Shown: piece after piece, positions 1 through 8,584 of the stretch
How positions within the stretch are numbered: position 1 is the stretch's first letter
Layout: every line of letters begins with the position of its first letter
DNA from: Pseudomonas yangonensis
Lineage (GTDB): Bacteria > Pseudomonadota > Gammaproteobacteria > Pseudomonadales > Pseudomonadaceae
Assembly (NCBI RefSeq): GCF_009932725.1
Contig: NZ_BLJU01000022.1
Coordinates: 124,001-188,000, forward strand
Direction: 5' to 3'
DNA length: 64,000 nucleotides
Translations under genes and position numbers: made by a program
The notes under the pieces: generated by a model
The model's input: only the letters and a program-made list of their open reading frames with translations
Databases searched by the model: none
Told to the model about the DNA's origin: nothing

Positions 1-1736
1 CTGGTGACCAGCGCGCAGAGCAGCGCCACCAGCACTAGCAACGCCAGACGCAGCCGCGGCACATTGAGGCCGCGACTGGCCGCCACGCCATCGCCGATAC
101 CGATCAGCGTCAGCGCGCGGTGGAACACTAATGCCAACGCGCCGAACAGCAGCACGCCGAGGGTCAGCCACAGCGCCTGCGCCGGCGTGGCACGGTAGGT
201 GGAACCGGACAGCCAGCCGAGCAGCGCGAACGAATCTCCCGTGCCCTTGGCCAGCACGAACTGCAAAGCAGCATTGAGCAGCGCCCCCAGGGAAATGCCC
301 AGCAGCGCCATCAATGCCGGCGAATACTGATGGCGCCGCCCCAGCAGCATCAATACCGCCAGTACCACCAGGCTGCCGATGAACGCCGCCAGCGGCGCGA
401 CGGCCCCGAGCAAGGCGCCGCCGAACCAGGTCAGCGCCAGCATCACGGCCAGCGTGGCACCGGCCGACAGGCCGAGAATATCCGGGCTGGCCAGGGGATT
501 TCGCAGCAGGCGTTGTAACAACAGACCGGAGATCGCCAGCCCTGCGCCCGCCGAAGCGGCGGTGAGCACGCGCGGCCAGCGCAGCGACCAGGCCAGCGCC
601 GATGGCCATTGCAGGCGCCAGCCATCGAGACCCCGGGCGAGTCCCAGAGCCAGCGTCAGCGCCACCGCAGTCAGGAGCACTATGCACAGCGCCCCGCGCC
701 AGCCAAGACGTTCGGCGCCGGCTGGCAGCTGCAGCCCATGCGGGTCTTCGGCCGCCAGATGTCGACGCGCCAGCCACAACAGCACCGGGGCGCCGATCAG
801 CGCAGCAGCCGCGCCGCTGGGCACCAGCTGGCCGCTGAGCTGATTGGCCAGCAACGCCAGGGCGTCGGTAGTCAGCAGCAGCAAGGCGCCGAGCAGCGCG
901 CTGTACGTCAGCTCGTCACGCGCCGTGCGGGCACCCAGCATCTTCGCCAGATTGGGCGTGAGCAGACCGATGAAGCCGATCAGGCCTACTGCGGTGATCG
1001 ATACCGCACACAACCACAGCGCTGCCAGAAACAGCACCAGCATCACCGGCCATAGCGCCAGGCCACGACCTTGAGCGGCCTCACTACCCAATTGCAGGAG
1101 ACTGAGCGGCCGCGGCGCGAGGATCAGCAGCGGTACGGCCAGCAGCAACTTGGGCCACAGCCACTGCACCCAATGCCAGTCGATCTGCGCCAGGTCCCCT
1201 GCGCCCCAGACGAACAGGCCCTGGGTGTACTGGTTGTTGATCAGCACCAGCCCGGCAGCCAGTGCGCCGAGCAGCAGGTTCATGGCCATGCCGCCGAGCA
1301 CCAGCGGCAGGCCGCCGATGCCGCTGCGCCCGGCAATCAGCAGCACCAGGCCGACCGCCAGCAGCGCTCCGCCGAGCGCCGCCCACTGACCGTGGCTGGC
1401 GGCGAAGGCCGGCACCAGCAGGGTGGCCAGCACCAGGCCGAGCCAGGCCCCCGACGAGGCGCCGATGGTCATGGGGGAAACCAGGCGGTTCTGAGTGATC
1501 TGCTGCAGCAGGCTGCCGGACAGCCCCAACGCAGCGCCCACCAGCAGGGCCATGCTCAGGCGGGGCAACGCCGACAACTGCAACTGCAGGCTCTCGAAAC
1601 TCTCCCCGGCCGCGCCAAGCATGGCCCAGAGTTCGAGCGGGCTGAGGTCCGCTGCCAGCCACAGATGCAGCAGCGTCAGGGGCAACAACAGGGACAACGT
1701 CAGGATATGGCGTGATAGCGCCGTAACGGCCGTCAT
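1..1736 (-). CDS. fhuB: Iron-siderophore ABC transporter double permease, FhuB-like (C-terminus off window)
   Basis: Inner-membrane permease of a ferric-siderophore ABC importer. The minus-strand frame from the ATG at 1736-1734 stays open to the window edge, about 578 codons, so the protein is much longer than a single BtuC/FecCD permease (about 330 aa) and fits the fused double-length FhuB type (about 660 aa). Both halves show the family pattern: LSGSLLQQITQN in the first and GLLLQRLLRNPLASPDILG in the second, the latter being the conserved stretch near the ATPase-coupling loop, with many hydrophobic membrane segments. It starts 2 bp after the ATPase stop, so the two are cotranscribed. The matching substrate-binding protein is not in the window; it may lie beyond the left edge. 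Confidence 0.88.
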   Translation of the reverse strand, partial: MTAVTALSRHILTLSLLLPLTLLHLWLAADLSPLELWAMLGAAGESFESLQLQLSALPRLSMALLVGAALGLSGSLLQQITQNRLVSPMTIGASSGAWLGLVLATLLVPAFAASHGQWAALGGALLAVGLVLLIAGRSGIGGLPLVLGGMAMNLLLGALAAGLVLINNQYTQGLFVWGAGDLAQIDWHWVQWLWPKLLLAVPLLILAPRPLSLLQLGSEAAQGRGLALWPVMLVLFLAALWLCAVSITAVGLIGFIGLLTPNLAKMLGARTARDELTYSALLGALLLLTTDALALLANQLSGQLVPSGAAAALIGAPVLLWLARRHLAAEDPHGLQLPAGAERLGWRGALCIVLLTAVALTLALGLARGLDGWRLQWPSALAWSLRWPRVLTAASAGAGLAISGLLLQRLLRNPLASPDILGLSAGATLAVMLALTWFGGALLGAVAPLAAFIGSLVVLAVLMLLGRRHQYSPALMALLGISLGALLNAALQFVLAKGTGDSFALLGWLSGSTYRATPAQALWLTLGVLLFGALALVFHRALTLIGIGDGVAASRGLNVPRLRLALLVLVALLCALVT

Positions 1737-1738
1737 GT

Positions 1739-2506
1739 TCAGGCCACCACGGCGATCTTGCGTACGCTGCCGGGCTGCTCGATCAGCTGGATATCGATAT
1801 CGTAAAGCTGACTGAGCAGCGGACCGTCGAGCAATTCGTCCGGGCTGCCATCGAAGAAGATGTGCCCCTGTTTGAGGGCAATCACCCGGTCGGCATGCCG
1901 TGCAGTCAGGTTGATGTCGTGAAGAATGGCGACGATACCGCGCCCGCTGTCACGGTTGAGCTGGCGCAGCAGCCCCATCAGCTCGTACTGGTGCGCCAGG
2001 TCCAGGGCCGAGGTCGGCTCATCCAGCAGCAGCAGTGGCGATTGCTGGGCCAAAAGCATGGCGATCCAGGCACGCTGGCGCTCGCCGCCGGACAAGCTGT
2101 CGGCCAGGTGGTCGGCGTAATGGGCGACATCGGTCTGTGCCAGCGCCCGCTCCACCGCAGCATGATCCTCGGCACGCCAGCGACCGAGCAGCCCACGCCA
2201 GGGAAAACGCCCCAGGCGCACCAGCTCACGCACGGTCAGGCCGGCGACATCGGGCAGATGCTGCGGCAGGAAGGCCACGCGCCGGGCGAAATCGCGCGCG
2301 GAAAAACCGGCCAGGGGGCGCTCGTCCAGCTGCAACGAACCCCGGCTCGGCTCGAGTTGCCGCGCCAGCAGGTTCATCAGGGTCGACTTGCCCGAACCGT
2401 TGTGGCCGAGGATCACGGTGAAGTGATCGCTCTCCAGCTGCAGCTCGTCCACAGCCAGCGTCACCCGCTCACCGCGGCGTACTTCGATATCGCGCAGCTT
2501 CAGCAT
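1739..2506 (-). CDS. fhuC: Iron-siderophore ABC transporter ATP-binding protein, FhuC-like
   Basis: Cytoplasmic ATPase that powers the neighbouring FhuB-like permease. At 255 aa it has the usual length. Visible motifs are Walker A GHNGSGKST near residue 35, the signature LSGGERQR near 138, Walker B LLLLDEP near 158 and the switch histidine in ILHDINLT near 193. The ATG at 2506 is preceded by GGAG about 12 bases upstream and overlaps the end of a small upstream ORF (2500-2610), so translation may be coupled. The gene is followed directly by the permease. Substrate specificity cannot be read from the sequence; the ferric-hydroxamate FhuC family is the closest pattern match. Confidence 0.9.
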   Translation of the reverse strand: MLKLRDIEVRRGERVTLAVDELQLESDHFTVILGHNGSGKSTLMNLLARQLEPSRGSLQLDERPLAGFSARDFARRVAFLPQHLPDVAGLTVRELVRLGRFPWRGLLGRWRAEDHAAVERALAQTDVAHYADHLADSLSGGERQRAWIAMLLAQQSPLLLLDEPTSALDLAHQYELMGLLRQLNRDSGRGIVAILHDINLTARHADRVIALKQGHIFFDGSPDELLDGPLLSQLYDIDIQLIEQPGSVRKIAVVA

Positions 2507-2610
2507 GCCCGAGCGAGCTCCCAGCGCAGGCCAGTCGGTGCGCGGCCACGGCCGGCGAGCCAGGGCAGGTTATGGCGAATCACATCGGGCGTGGAATGGA
2601 AGTCTTGCAT
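2500..2610 (-). CDS. Candidate 36-aa upstream ORF overlapping the fhuC-like start
   Basis: An ATG at 2610 opens a 36-codon frame (MQDFHSTPDVIRHN... ending RACstop) whose TGA at 2500-2502 overlaps the ATPase start codon by 7 bases, the geometry of translational coupling. The next in-frame triplet upstream of note is a TGA, so this is not the tail of a longer gene. No strong Shine-Dalgarno precedes its ATG. It lies just downstream of the weak Fur-like site. It may be a leader peptide, a small protein or chance. Confidence 0.4.
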   Translation of the reverse strand: MQDFHSTPDVIRHNLPWLAGRGRAPTGLRWELARAC

Positions 2611-2671
2611 CGCGGCGGACCCGGATGGCGGTGGCAGTGCGGAGGGCGAGTTTAATCACCGATACCCACCT

Positions 2672-2690
2672 GCATCAAATTATCATTCGC
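2672..2690 (-). promoter_or_regulatory. Possible Fur-box half site upstream of the siderophore uptake genes
   Basis: The minus strand here reads GCGAATGATAATTTGATGC. It matches the 19-bp Fur consensus GATAATGATAATCATTATC at 11 of 19 positions, nearly all in the left two hexamers (GAAT-GATAAT). It lies between the MFS gene stop and the fhuC-like start, where an iron-responsive operator would be expected. The right arm is poor, so this is tentative. Confidence 0.4.
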
Positions 2691-2693
2691 CAC

Positions 2694-3860
2694 TCAGACT
2701 CGGGCCGCAGCGGGTTTACGCACCAGCAGGGGGAACAGCGCCGCCGTCAGCAGCAGACCGGCAGCGCCAACCCAGAATGGCATGGCCTGGCCGTAATGGC
2801 TGACCAGCAACCCCGCGCCATAGGCCGAGCCCATGTTGCCCAGGCACTGGAAGATATTGATCTTGCTGAAGTCCACGGCGTAGTGCTCCGGCGAGCTGAG
2901 CTCGAACAGCAACGCATCGAGGCGCACGGTGACCTGATACAGCGCCCAACCGAACAGCACACGCCCGAGCAGGATCAGCCACTGATCGCCGAAGCCCTGG
3001 ATGAAGGTCGCCGCCGCGCCCAGCAGCAAACCGGCAAGGATGCCGTCACGGGTATTGCCCTGCTTGGTCGCCCGGCGCCCCCACCACAGCGCCGCTACGG
3101 CCACCGCGCCAGGCAGGGCATAGACGAAGCCGGCGGCCATCTCGCTGTTCCACTGCGCCACCTGTTGCCAGTAGACGGCGAAGAACGGTCGTGTGACGTA
3201 GCCGACGAAGTAGAACAGCAGCATCACCAGGCACAGGCGGTAGATGGCAGGCAGGCTGCGCGCCTCGTTCTTCACCGGGGCCTCGTCACTCGCCGGCTGC
3301 TCCCCCGGCGCAGGCAGGTAGCCACGCACCAGATGCATGCAGATGGCCATCTGGATGAAGTCGCCGGCGGCCATCACCAGGAACACGTCGCCGATGTTCA
3401 TCACCTGCAGGATCAACCCACCCAGTGCAGCGCCGAGAATGGCGCCGAAGTGCACCACCACCGACAGCGTGCCAATGGTCTGGGTGTGGTTGTCCTGCTG
3501 CTGCAGGCTCATCACGTAGGGGTACATCAGCAGGTAGCTGCCCTTGAACACCACCATCAGCAGCGACACCACCCAGAACAGCGGCAGCGAGTCGATGAAA
3601 TAGCAGGCAGCGGTCAGGCTACCGGCCATCAGCTGGGCGCTGATCAGGATGCGCACCGGATGCACGCGCTTGGCCAGCCGTGCCCAGAGCGGGAACACCG
3701 CCATCACCACCAGGCTGACCACCGCCAGATAGAGGCCGACATGCTGCTCCGGCGGATTGCCGAAGCGCTCGGCGAAATACTGCGGATAGAAAGGAATGAT
3801 CAGGTTGTCGGTGATCACCGCCAGGGCGGTCATCATGATCAGGCAGGTACGCAGCGTCAT
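2694..3860 (-). CDS. MFS transporter, probably linked to siderophore traffic
   Basis: Major-facilitator membrane transporter of 388 aa with about 12 hydrophobic segments and basic inter-helix loops such as WARLAKRVHPVR. I start it at the ATG at 3860 (MTLRTCLIMM), because the frame open up to 4013 would run into thiD on the other strand and its extra N-terminus lacks membrane character. It is read toward, and 84 bp before, the small ORF and ATPase of the FhuCB-like importer. Siderophore loci often contain an MFS protein, either an exporter or an inner-membrane importer of the FptX/RhtX kind. Which it is here cannot be told; it could also be an unrelated drug or metabolite carrier. Confidence 0.75.
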   Translation of the reverse strand: MTLRTCLIMMTALAVITDNLIIPFYPQYFAERFGNPPEQHVGLYLAVVSLVVMAVFPLWARLAKRVHPVRILISAQLMAGSLTAACYFIDSLPLFWVVSLLMVVFKGSYLLMYPYVMSLQQQDNHTQTIGTLSVVVHFGAILGAALGGLILQVMNIGDVFLVMAAGDFIQMAICMHLVRGYLPAPGEQPASDEAPVKNEARSLPAIYRLCLVMLLFYFVGYVTRPFFAVYWQQVAQWNSEMAAGFVYALPGAVAVAALWWGRRATKQGNTRDGILAGLLLGAAATFIQGFGDQWLILLGRVLFGWALYQVTVRLDALLFELSSPEHYAVDFSKINIFQCLGNMGSAYGAGLLVSHYGQAMPFWVGAAGLLLTAALFPLLVRKPAAARV

Positions 3861-4000
3861 CGGGGCAGTCGGGCAGGCGGCAGGGCCGCGCATGATGCCA
3901 TTTCCAGCACGGCTGATGCCAATACGGACAGGTATCAGAAGGCTGTCAAGCAGCACGTCATGCAGCGATCGACAGACTGTTAGTGATAAGCTCGCGCACC

Positions 4001-4798
4001 ATGAAAACGCCAAACTCCCGCCCCGTAGTGCTGTGCATGTCCGGTCACGACCCCAGCGGTGGTGCCGGCCTGCAGGCCGATATCGAAGCCCTGCTGGCTC
4101 AAGGCTGCCACGCCGCCCCGACGGTGACCGCCCTGACCGTGCAGGATACCGTCAACGTCTCCGATTTCCGCGTGCTCGACCGCGACTGGGTGCTGGCCCA
4201 GGCCCGCTCCGTGATCGCCGATATGCCCGTGGCTGCCGTCAAGCTGGGCATGCTCGGCTCGGTGGACATGGTCGATACCGTACTCGAGGTGATGAAGCAG
4301 CTGCCCGGCGTACCGCTGGTCTGCGATCCGGTGCTGCGCGCCGGAGGCGGCGGCTCGCTGGGCAAGGACGACGTCGGCTATGCCATGCGCGAGCGCCTGT
4401 TCGCCGTATCCACCATCGCCACGCCGAACCTGCCGGAAGCGCGCATCCTCGCCGAACTGCCGGAAGGTACGGCCGACGAATGCGCAAACAAGCTGCTGCC
4501 GTTCATCGAGCACCTGCTGATCACCGGCGGCCACGGCGACGAAGCCGAAGTACACAACCGCCTGTACAGCCGCGATGGCAGCCGCCACACCTTCACCTGC
4601 GCGCGCCTGCCCGGCAGCTATCACGGTTCCGGCTGCACCCTGGCCAGCACCCTGGCCGGTCGCCTGGCGCTGGGCGAAGAGCTGGTCAGCGCCGTGAAGA
4701 GCGCCCTGGACTACACCTGGCGCACCCTGCGCGACGCCGAAGAGCCCGGCCACGGCCAGTACGTGCCGCGCCGCCTGCCGCTGGATTTCTGTTCGTGA
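4001..4798 (+). CDS. thiD: Hydroxymethylpyrimidine/phosphomethylpyrimidine kinase ThiD
   Basis: Phosphorylates HMP and HMP-P to the pyrophosphate used in thiamin synthesis. The 265-aa protein shows the ribokinase-like signatures: SGHDPSGGAGLQADIE at the N-terminus for HMP binding, VCDPVLRAGGG near residue 108, TPNLPEARIL near 141 and GSGCTLASTLA near 207, which carries the catalytic region. The ATG at 4001 matches the family N-terminus (MKTPNSRPVVLCMSGHD); a GTG 18 bases upstream is an alternative. Its last four bases overlap thiE. The roughly 140 bp upstream is shared with the divergent MFS gene and must hold both promoters. Confidence 0.97.
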   Translation: MKTPNSRPVVLCMSGHDPSGGAGLQADIEALLAQGCHAAPTVTALTVQDTVNVSDFRVLDRDWVLAQARSVIADMPVAAVKLGMLGSVDMVDTVLEVMKQLPGVPLVCDPVLRAGGGGSLGKDDVGYAMRERLFAVSTIATPNLPEARILAELPEGTADECANKLLPFIEHLLITGGHGDEAEVHNRLYSRDGSRHTFTCARLPGSYHGSGCTLASTLAGRLALGEELVSAVKSALDYTWRTLRDAEEPGHGQYVPRRLPLDFCS

Positions 4799-5418
4799 AT
4801 CTTCGCGGCCTCTACGCCATCACCGATACGCCATTGCTGGCCGGCGGCAAACTGTTGCCCTACGCCGAAGCAGCGCTGATCGGCGGTGCGCGCCTGCTGC
4901 AGTACCGCGACAAGTCGGGCGACGCCGCGCGTCGTCTCGATGAAGCGCAGGCCCTGGCCGACCTGTGCCGGCGCCATGGCGCCACGCTGATCATCAACGA
5001 CGACCTGGAGCTGGCTGCACGTCTGGGCGTCGGCCTGCACCTGGGCCAGACCGACGGCTCGCTGGCTGCCGCCCGCGTCCGCCTTGGCGCAGATGCCGTA
5101 ATCGGCGGCACCTGCCATGCCCAGCTGGAGCTGGCCGAGCGCGCCGCCTGCGAAGGCGCCAGCTATATCGCCTTCGGCCGCTTCTTCAACTCCAATACCA
5201 AGCCCGGCGCCCCGGCCGCCACCGTGGAGCTGCTGGATCAGGCGCGCACGCGCTTTGCCCAGCCCATCGTCGCCATCGGCGGCGTGACCCTGGAAAACGC
5301 CCCCGGCCTGATCGCCCGCGGCGCCAGCATGGTGGCCGTGATCCACGCCCTGTTTGCCGCGGACTCCGCCCTTGAGGTGCAAGACCGCGCCCGCGCCTTC
5401 GCCGCGCTGTTCGATTGA
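4795..5418 (+). CDS. thiE: Thiamine-phosphate synthase ThiE
   Basis: Joins HMP-PP with the thiazole phosphate to give thiamin monophosphate. The 207-aa TIM-barrel protein has LQYRDKSGD (diphosphate and substrate binding) near residue 38, INDDLELA near 68, HLGQTDG near 85 and the phosphate-binding VAIGGVTLEN near 159. The start is a GTG at 4795 inside the thiD stop (GTGA overlap), giving the expected N-terminus MNLRGLYAITD; longer upstream frames overlap thiD completely. Cotranscribed with thiD, so two steps of one pathway are translationally coupled, and followed 22 bp later by hemL. Confidence 0.97.
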   Translation: MNLRGLYAITDTPLLAGGKLLPYAEAALIGGARLLQYRDKSGDAARRLDEAQALADLCRRHGATLIINDDLELAARLGVGLHLGQTDGSLAAARVRLGADAVIGGTCHAQLELAERAACEGASYIAFGRFFNSNTKPGAPAATVELLDQARTRFAQPIVAIGGVTLENAPGLIARGASMVAVIHALFAADSALEVQDRARAFAALFD

Positions 5419-5440
5419 CCCTTTTCAGAGAGAACTTGCC

Positions 5441-6730
5441 ATGTCCCGCTCCGAAATTCTCTTCGCCAACGCCCAGAAACATATCCCCGGGGGCGTCAAC
5501 TCGCCGGTGCGCGCCTTCCGCAGCGTCGGCGGCACGCCGCTGTTCTTCAAGCACGCCGAAGGCGCCTACGTAGTGGATGAAGACGACAAGCGCTACGTCG
5601 ACTATGTCGGTTCCTGGGGTCCGATGATCCTCGGCCACAGCCACCCGGACGTGCTCGATTCGGTGCGCCGCCAGCTGGAGCATGGCCTGTCCTACGGCGC
5701 GCCGACCGCCTTGGAAACCGAGATGGCCGAGCTTGTATGCAGCCTGGTGCCGTCGATGGAAATGGTGCGCATGGTCAGCTCCGGCACCGAGGCGACCATG
5801 AGCGCCATCCGCCTGGCCCGCGGCTACACCGGCCGCGACAGCATCATCAAGTTCGAGGGCTGCTACCACGGTCACTCCGACAGCCTGCTGGTCAAGGCCG
5901 GCTCCGGCGCCCTGACCCAGGGCGTGCCGAACTCCGCGGGCGTGCCGGCGGCCTTCGCCAAGCACACCCTGACCCTGCCGTTCAATGACACCGGCGCCGT
6001 GGCCGAGTGCCTGGCGCAGGTGGGTCAGGAAGTCGCCTGCATCATCGTCGAGCCGGTGGCCGGCAACATGAACTGCGTGCCGCCGGCGCCGGGCTTTCTC
6101 CAAGGCCTGCGTGAGCAGTGCGACAAGCACGGCGTGGTACTGATCTTCGACGAGGTGATGACCGGTTTTCGCGTCGCCCTCGGCGGCGCCCAGGCGCACT
6201 ACGGCGTTACCCCGGACCTGACCACCTTCGGCAAGATCATCGGCGGCGGCATGCCGGTGGGCTGCTTCGGCGGCAAGCGCGCGATCATGGAATGCATCGC
6301 CCCGCTCGGCCCGGTCTACCAGGCCGGCACCCTGTCGGGTAACCCGCTGGCCATGGCCGCCGGTCTGACCACGCTGAAGCTGATCAGCCGTCCGGGCTTC
6401 CACACCGAGCTGACCGATTACACCACGCGCATGCTCGAGGGTCTGCAGCAGCGCGCCGATGCCGCCGGCATTCCTTTCGTCACCACCCAGGCGGGCGCCA
6501 TGTTCGGCCTGTACTTCAGCGGCGCCGACGACATCGTCACCTTCGCCGACGTGATGGCCAGCGACAGCGCGCGCTTCAACCGCTTCTTCCACCTGATGCT
6601 GGAAGGTGGCGTGTACCTGGCGCCAAGCGCCTTCGAAGCGGGCTTCACCTCCATCGCCCATGGCGACAAGGAGCTGGAGATCACCTTCGCCGCCGCCGAA
6701 CGCGCCTTCGCCGAGCTGAAAAAAGCCTGA
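5441..6730 (+). CDS. hemL: Glutamate-1-semialdehyde 2,1-aminomutase HemL
   Basis: PLP-dependent enzyme making 5-aminolevulinate from glutamate-1-semialdehyde, the last step of the C5 route to heme. The 429-aa length is normal. Landmarks are PGGVNSPVRAF near residue 16, GTEATMSAIRLARGYTGR near 120, IFDEVMTGFR near 236 and the PLP lysine in TFGKIIGGG at about residue 265. The ATG at 5441 follows AGAGAGAAC, a usable ribosome site. It lies 22 bp after thiE, probably in the same transcript, and its TGA overlaps the start of the next gene. Confidence 0.98.
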   Translation: MSRSEILFANAQKHIPGGVNSPVRAFRSVGGTPLFFKHAEGAYVVDEDDKRYVDYVGSWGPMILGHSHPDVLDSVRRQLEHGLSYGAPTALETEMAELVCSLVPSMEMVRMVSSGTEATMSAIRLARGYTGRDSIIKFEGCYHGHSDSLLVKAGSGALTQGVPNSAGVPAAFAKHTLTLPFNDTGAVAECLAQVGQEVACIIVEPVAGNMNCVPPAPGFLQGLREQCDKHGVVLIFDEVMTGFRVALGGAQAHYGVTPDLTTFGKIIGGGMPVGCFGGKRAIMECIAPLGPVYQAGTLSGNPLAMAAGLTTLKLISRPGFHTELTDYTTRMLEGLQQRADAAGIPFVTTQAGAMFGLYFSGADDIVTFADVMASDSARFNRFFHLMLEGGVYLAPSAFEAGFTSIAHGDKELEITFAAAERAFAELKKA

Positions 6731-7362
6731 TGCAATACAGCACTGTCTTCAGTGATGCGCTGCTGGCCCTGGCCTGCGCCGTCTGCGTCGTGTGGATCGG
6801 CCGGGCGCGCGGGCGCTACGGCGAGGGCGATCAGCCGGCGCTGTTCTGCGCCCTGCTTGGCTTCCTGCTGCCGGCTGCGGCGGCCGGCGCCGGCGTGATT
6901 CGCTACGGCTTCGATCCGAGCTGGCAGGCCGCGCATCTGTGGCTCACCCAGGCCAGCAGTTTTCTCGGCCTGCCTTTGCTTGGCGCCGCGGCACTGGCAC
7001 TGGGTCGCGGCTGGGCCTGGAGTCGGCCGAACTGGGGACGAATCGTCCTCGGCCTGTGCGCCTTCTTCGAGCTGTTTCGGCAGATGGGCTATCTGGAGGA
7101 TTACCGCCTGGCGCTGAACCTGGCCGCGCTGGTGCTGATTCTCTATGCCGGCGCAGTCCAATGGCCGCGCCGCGCGCCGGCGATCAGCGCCGCTATTGTG
7201 GTGGGATTGTTCCTGATGGCCGGCCTGGCGGTCGGCACCGAGGGCATGATCGGACCGCTGCGCCGTCTCGACCTGTTCCACGTACTGCTGATACCGGCCT
7301 ATCTGTTGCTGGCATGGCTGCTGTTGAGCCTGCCAGGAAACGCGAATAAACAGCCTTTGTAA
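6730..7362 (+). CDS. Conserved integral membrane protein of unknown function
   Basis: A 210-aa protein with about seven hydrophobic stretches and few polar loops, so an inner-membrane protein. The ATG lies on the last base of the hemL stop (TGATG), which implies coupled translation. I recognise no catalytic motif. A conserved-looking loop GVIRYGFDPSWQAAHLWLTQ lies near residue 56. Its constant place behind hemL in pseudomonads suggests a shared transcript rather than a shared function. Confidence 0.8.
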   Translation: MQYSTVFSDALLALACAVCVVWIGRARGRYGEGDQPALFCALLGFLLPAAAAGAGVIRYGFDPSWQAAHLWLTQASSFLGLPLLGAAALALGRGWAWSRPNWGRIVLGLCAFFELFRQMGYLEDYRLALNLAALVLILYAGAVQWPRRAPAISAAIVVGLFLMAGLAVGTEGMIGPLRRLDLFHVLLIPAYLLLAWLLLSLPGNANKQPL

Positions 7363-7456
7363 CAAGCGCGCGGTTTATTCATAATGCGACGGTCGGCACG
7401 TTTTGCGCCGACCGGGCACGTCACCCGACCTGAACTGCCGAGGTCCCGTTATCCAG

Positions 7457-8005
7457 ATGAACCGCACCGGCCGCACCCTGTCCCTGGGCTGCCTGTTGCT
7501 TTTCCTCCCGCTGTTTGCGTTCGCAGGCGGCAACTCTCTGCTGATCCCTGCCAGCGGCAGCTGTGCCCTGAACGCCTCTCCCGAAGAAATGCCCGATGCC
7601 CTGGCCAGTTGCCAGGAAATGGCGCGCGCCGGCAACATGCAGGCCGCCTTCGAGCTGGGCGAGTATTACTACGACGGCAAACGCACCCCGCGCGATCTCA
7701 AGCAGGCGCTGACCTGGTTCGAACGCGCCTCGCTGCAGGGCCACGCCGAAGCGCAACTGCGTCTGGGCACCATGTTCTTCCGTGGCGAAGGCGTACCGGC
7801 CAACAACGTGCAGGCCTACATCGTGTTGAAGATGGCATCGGTCAATGGCTCGGACGAAGCCATGGACAGCGCCGATGTGGTATCGGCACAGATGCGTCGC
7901 GATGAACTGGAAATCGCCAGCCAGGTGCTGGGGCAGATCTTCCGCAGCTACCTGCTGGAGCTGCAAACCGCCGAAGGTCGCTCGCCCTTCTCGCCGCTAC
8001 CCTGA
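7457..8005 (+). CDS. Secreted Sel1-like/tetratricopeptide repeat protein
   Basis: A 182-aa protein starting with a cleavable signal peptide (MNRTGRTLSLGCLLLFLPLFAFAGG), so probably periplasmic. Residues about 55-130 contain Sel1-type repeats: AAFELGEYYYDGKRTPRDLKQALTWFERAS and AQLRLGTMFFRGEGVPANNVQAYIVLKMA, which form paired helices for protein contacts. I start at 7457 since the upstream extension to 7403 would put 18 polar residues before the signal peptide. Separated from the gene before by about 95 bp; probably has its own promoter. Partner unknown. Confidence 0.85.
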   Translation: MNRTGRTLSLGCLLLFLPLFAFAGGNSLLIPASGSCALNASPEEMPDALASCQEMARAGNMQAAFELGEYYYDGKRTPRDLKQALTWFERASLQGHAEAQLRLGTMFFRGEGVPANNVQAYIVLKMASVNGSDEAMDSADVVSAQMRRDELEIASQVLGQIFRSYLLELQTAEGRSPFSPLP

Positions 8006-8085
8006 AAGAGCGGCAGGCTAAAAGCGGAAAGCCCTGACTCGGGTTATGCCCTGCCTCGCACACTGCTTGGCCTGTAGCCTGTAGC

Positions 8086-8409
8086 CTATTTATCCGGCAT
8101 CGGCATGGGGAACGGCATCACGTTGCCGCCACCCTTGGCCTCGCTGATCTTCGCCGTGCCCAGGCGCTCCACCTCGTCGATGCGGATGATCGCGTGCATC
8201 GGCACGAAGCTGCGCACAACGCCTTCGAACTGCGCCTTGAGCTTCTCCTCGCTGGGATCGACCACCAGTTGGCTGCGTTCGCCGAAGACGAACTCCTCCA
8301 CCTCCAGAAAGCCCCACAGATCGCTCTGGTAGATCTGCTTGGCATACATCTCGTATACCTGGCCCTGGTTGAGGAAAATCACCTTGTAGATGGGATCGCG
8401 CTTGCTCAT
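8086..8409 (-). CDS. DUF1820 family protein
   Basis: Small conserved proteobacterial protein of 107 aa and unknown function. The start MSKRDPIYKVIFLNQGQVYEMYAKQI at 8409 is typical; the frame open to 8478 would add a basic, cysteine-containing extension unlike the family. The body is soluble and mixed alpha/beta (GFLEVEEFVFGERSQLVVDP), ending in a Gly/Met/Pro-rich tail. Divergent from miaB, with a promoter region of about 175 bp between them. Confidence 0.85.
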   Translation of the reverse strand: MSKRDPIYKVIFLNQGQVYEMYAKQIYQSDLWGFLEVEEFVFGERSQLVVDPSEEKLKAQFEGVVRSFVPMHAIIRIDEVERLGTAKISEAKGGGNVMPFPMPMPDK

Positions 8410-8463
8410 GGAGACTCGAAAGCAGGAAAAACGGGGCGCGCAGGATAGCACAGCGCCGCACGC

Positions 8464-8483
8464 GTAGCCCGGACGCAATCCGG
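8464..8483. repeat. REP-like half site
   Basis: Reads GTAGCCCGGACGCAATCCGG, the same module that occurs as paired inverted copies at 14107-14165 and 46696-46762. A single, unpaired copy here, between the DUF1820 gene and miaB. Confidence 0.6.
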
Positions 8484-8544
8484 CGATGGACGACGACGCG
8501 CTTGCCGTGGCCGCAAGCTTGTAGCCTGCCGCCCACCTCTCCCC

Positions 8545-8550
8545 TATAAT
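8545..8550 (+). promoter_or_regulatory. Probable -10 element upstream of miaB
   Basis: A perfect TATAAT lies 34 bases before the miaB ATG. A TTGTAG about 20 bases upstream could be a weak -35 with long spacing. Transcription would begin about 8557, leaving a short leader. Confidence 0.5.
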
Positions 8551-8584
8551 GCGCGGTCATTTTTTAACCACCTCAGACAGTGCC

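Noticed and set aside
3861..4013. N-terminal extension of the MFS gene to 4013
   Set aside because: It would overlap thiD and lacks a membrane segment; the first helix begins after the ATG at 3860.
5186..6661. Minus-strand 491-codon open frame opposite hemL
   Set aside because: It lies antisense to an unmistakable hemL; the protein is low-complexity Gly/Ala/His as expected from the complement of high-GC codons, without motifs.
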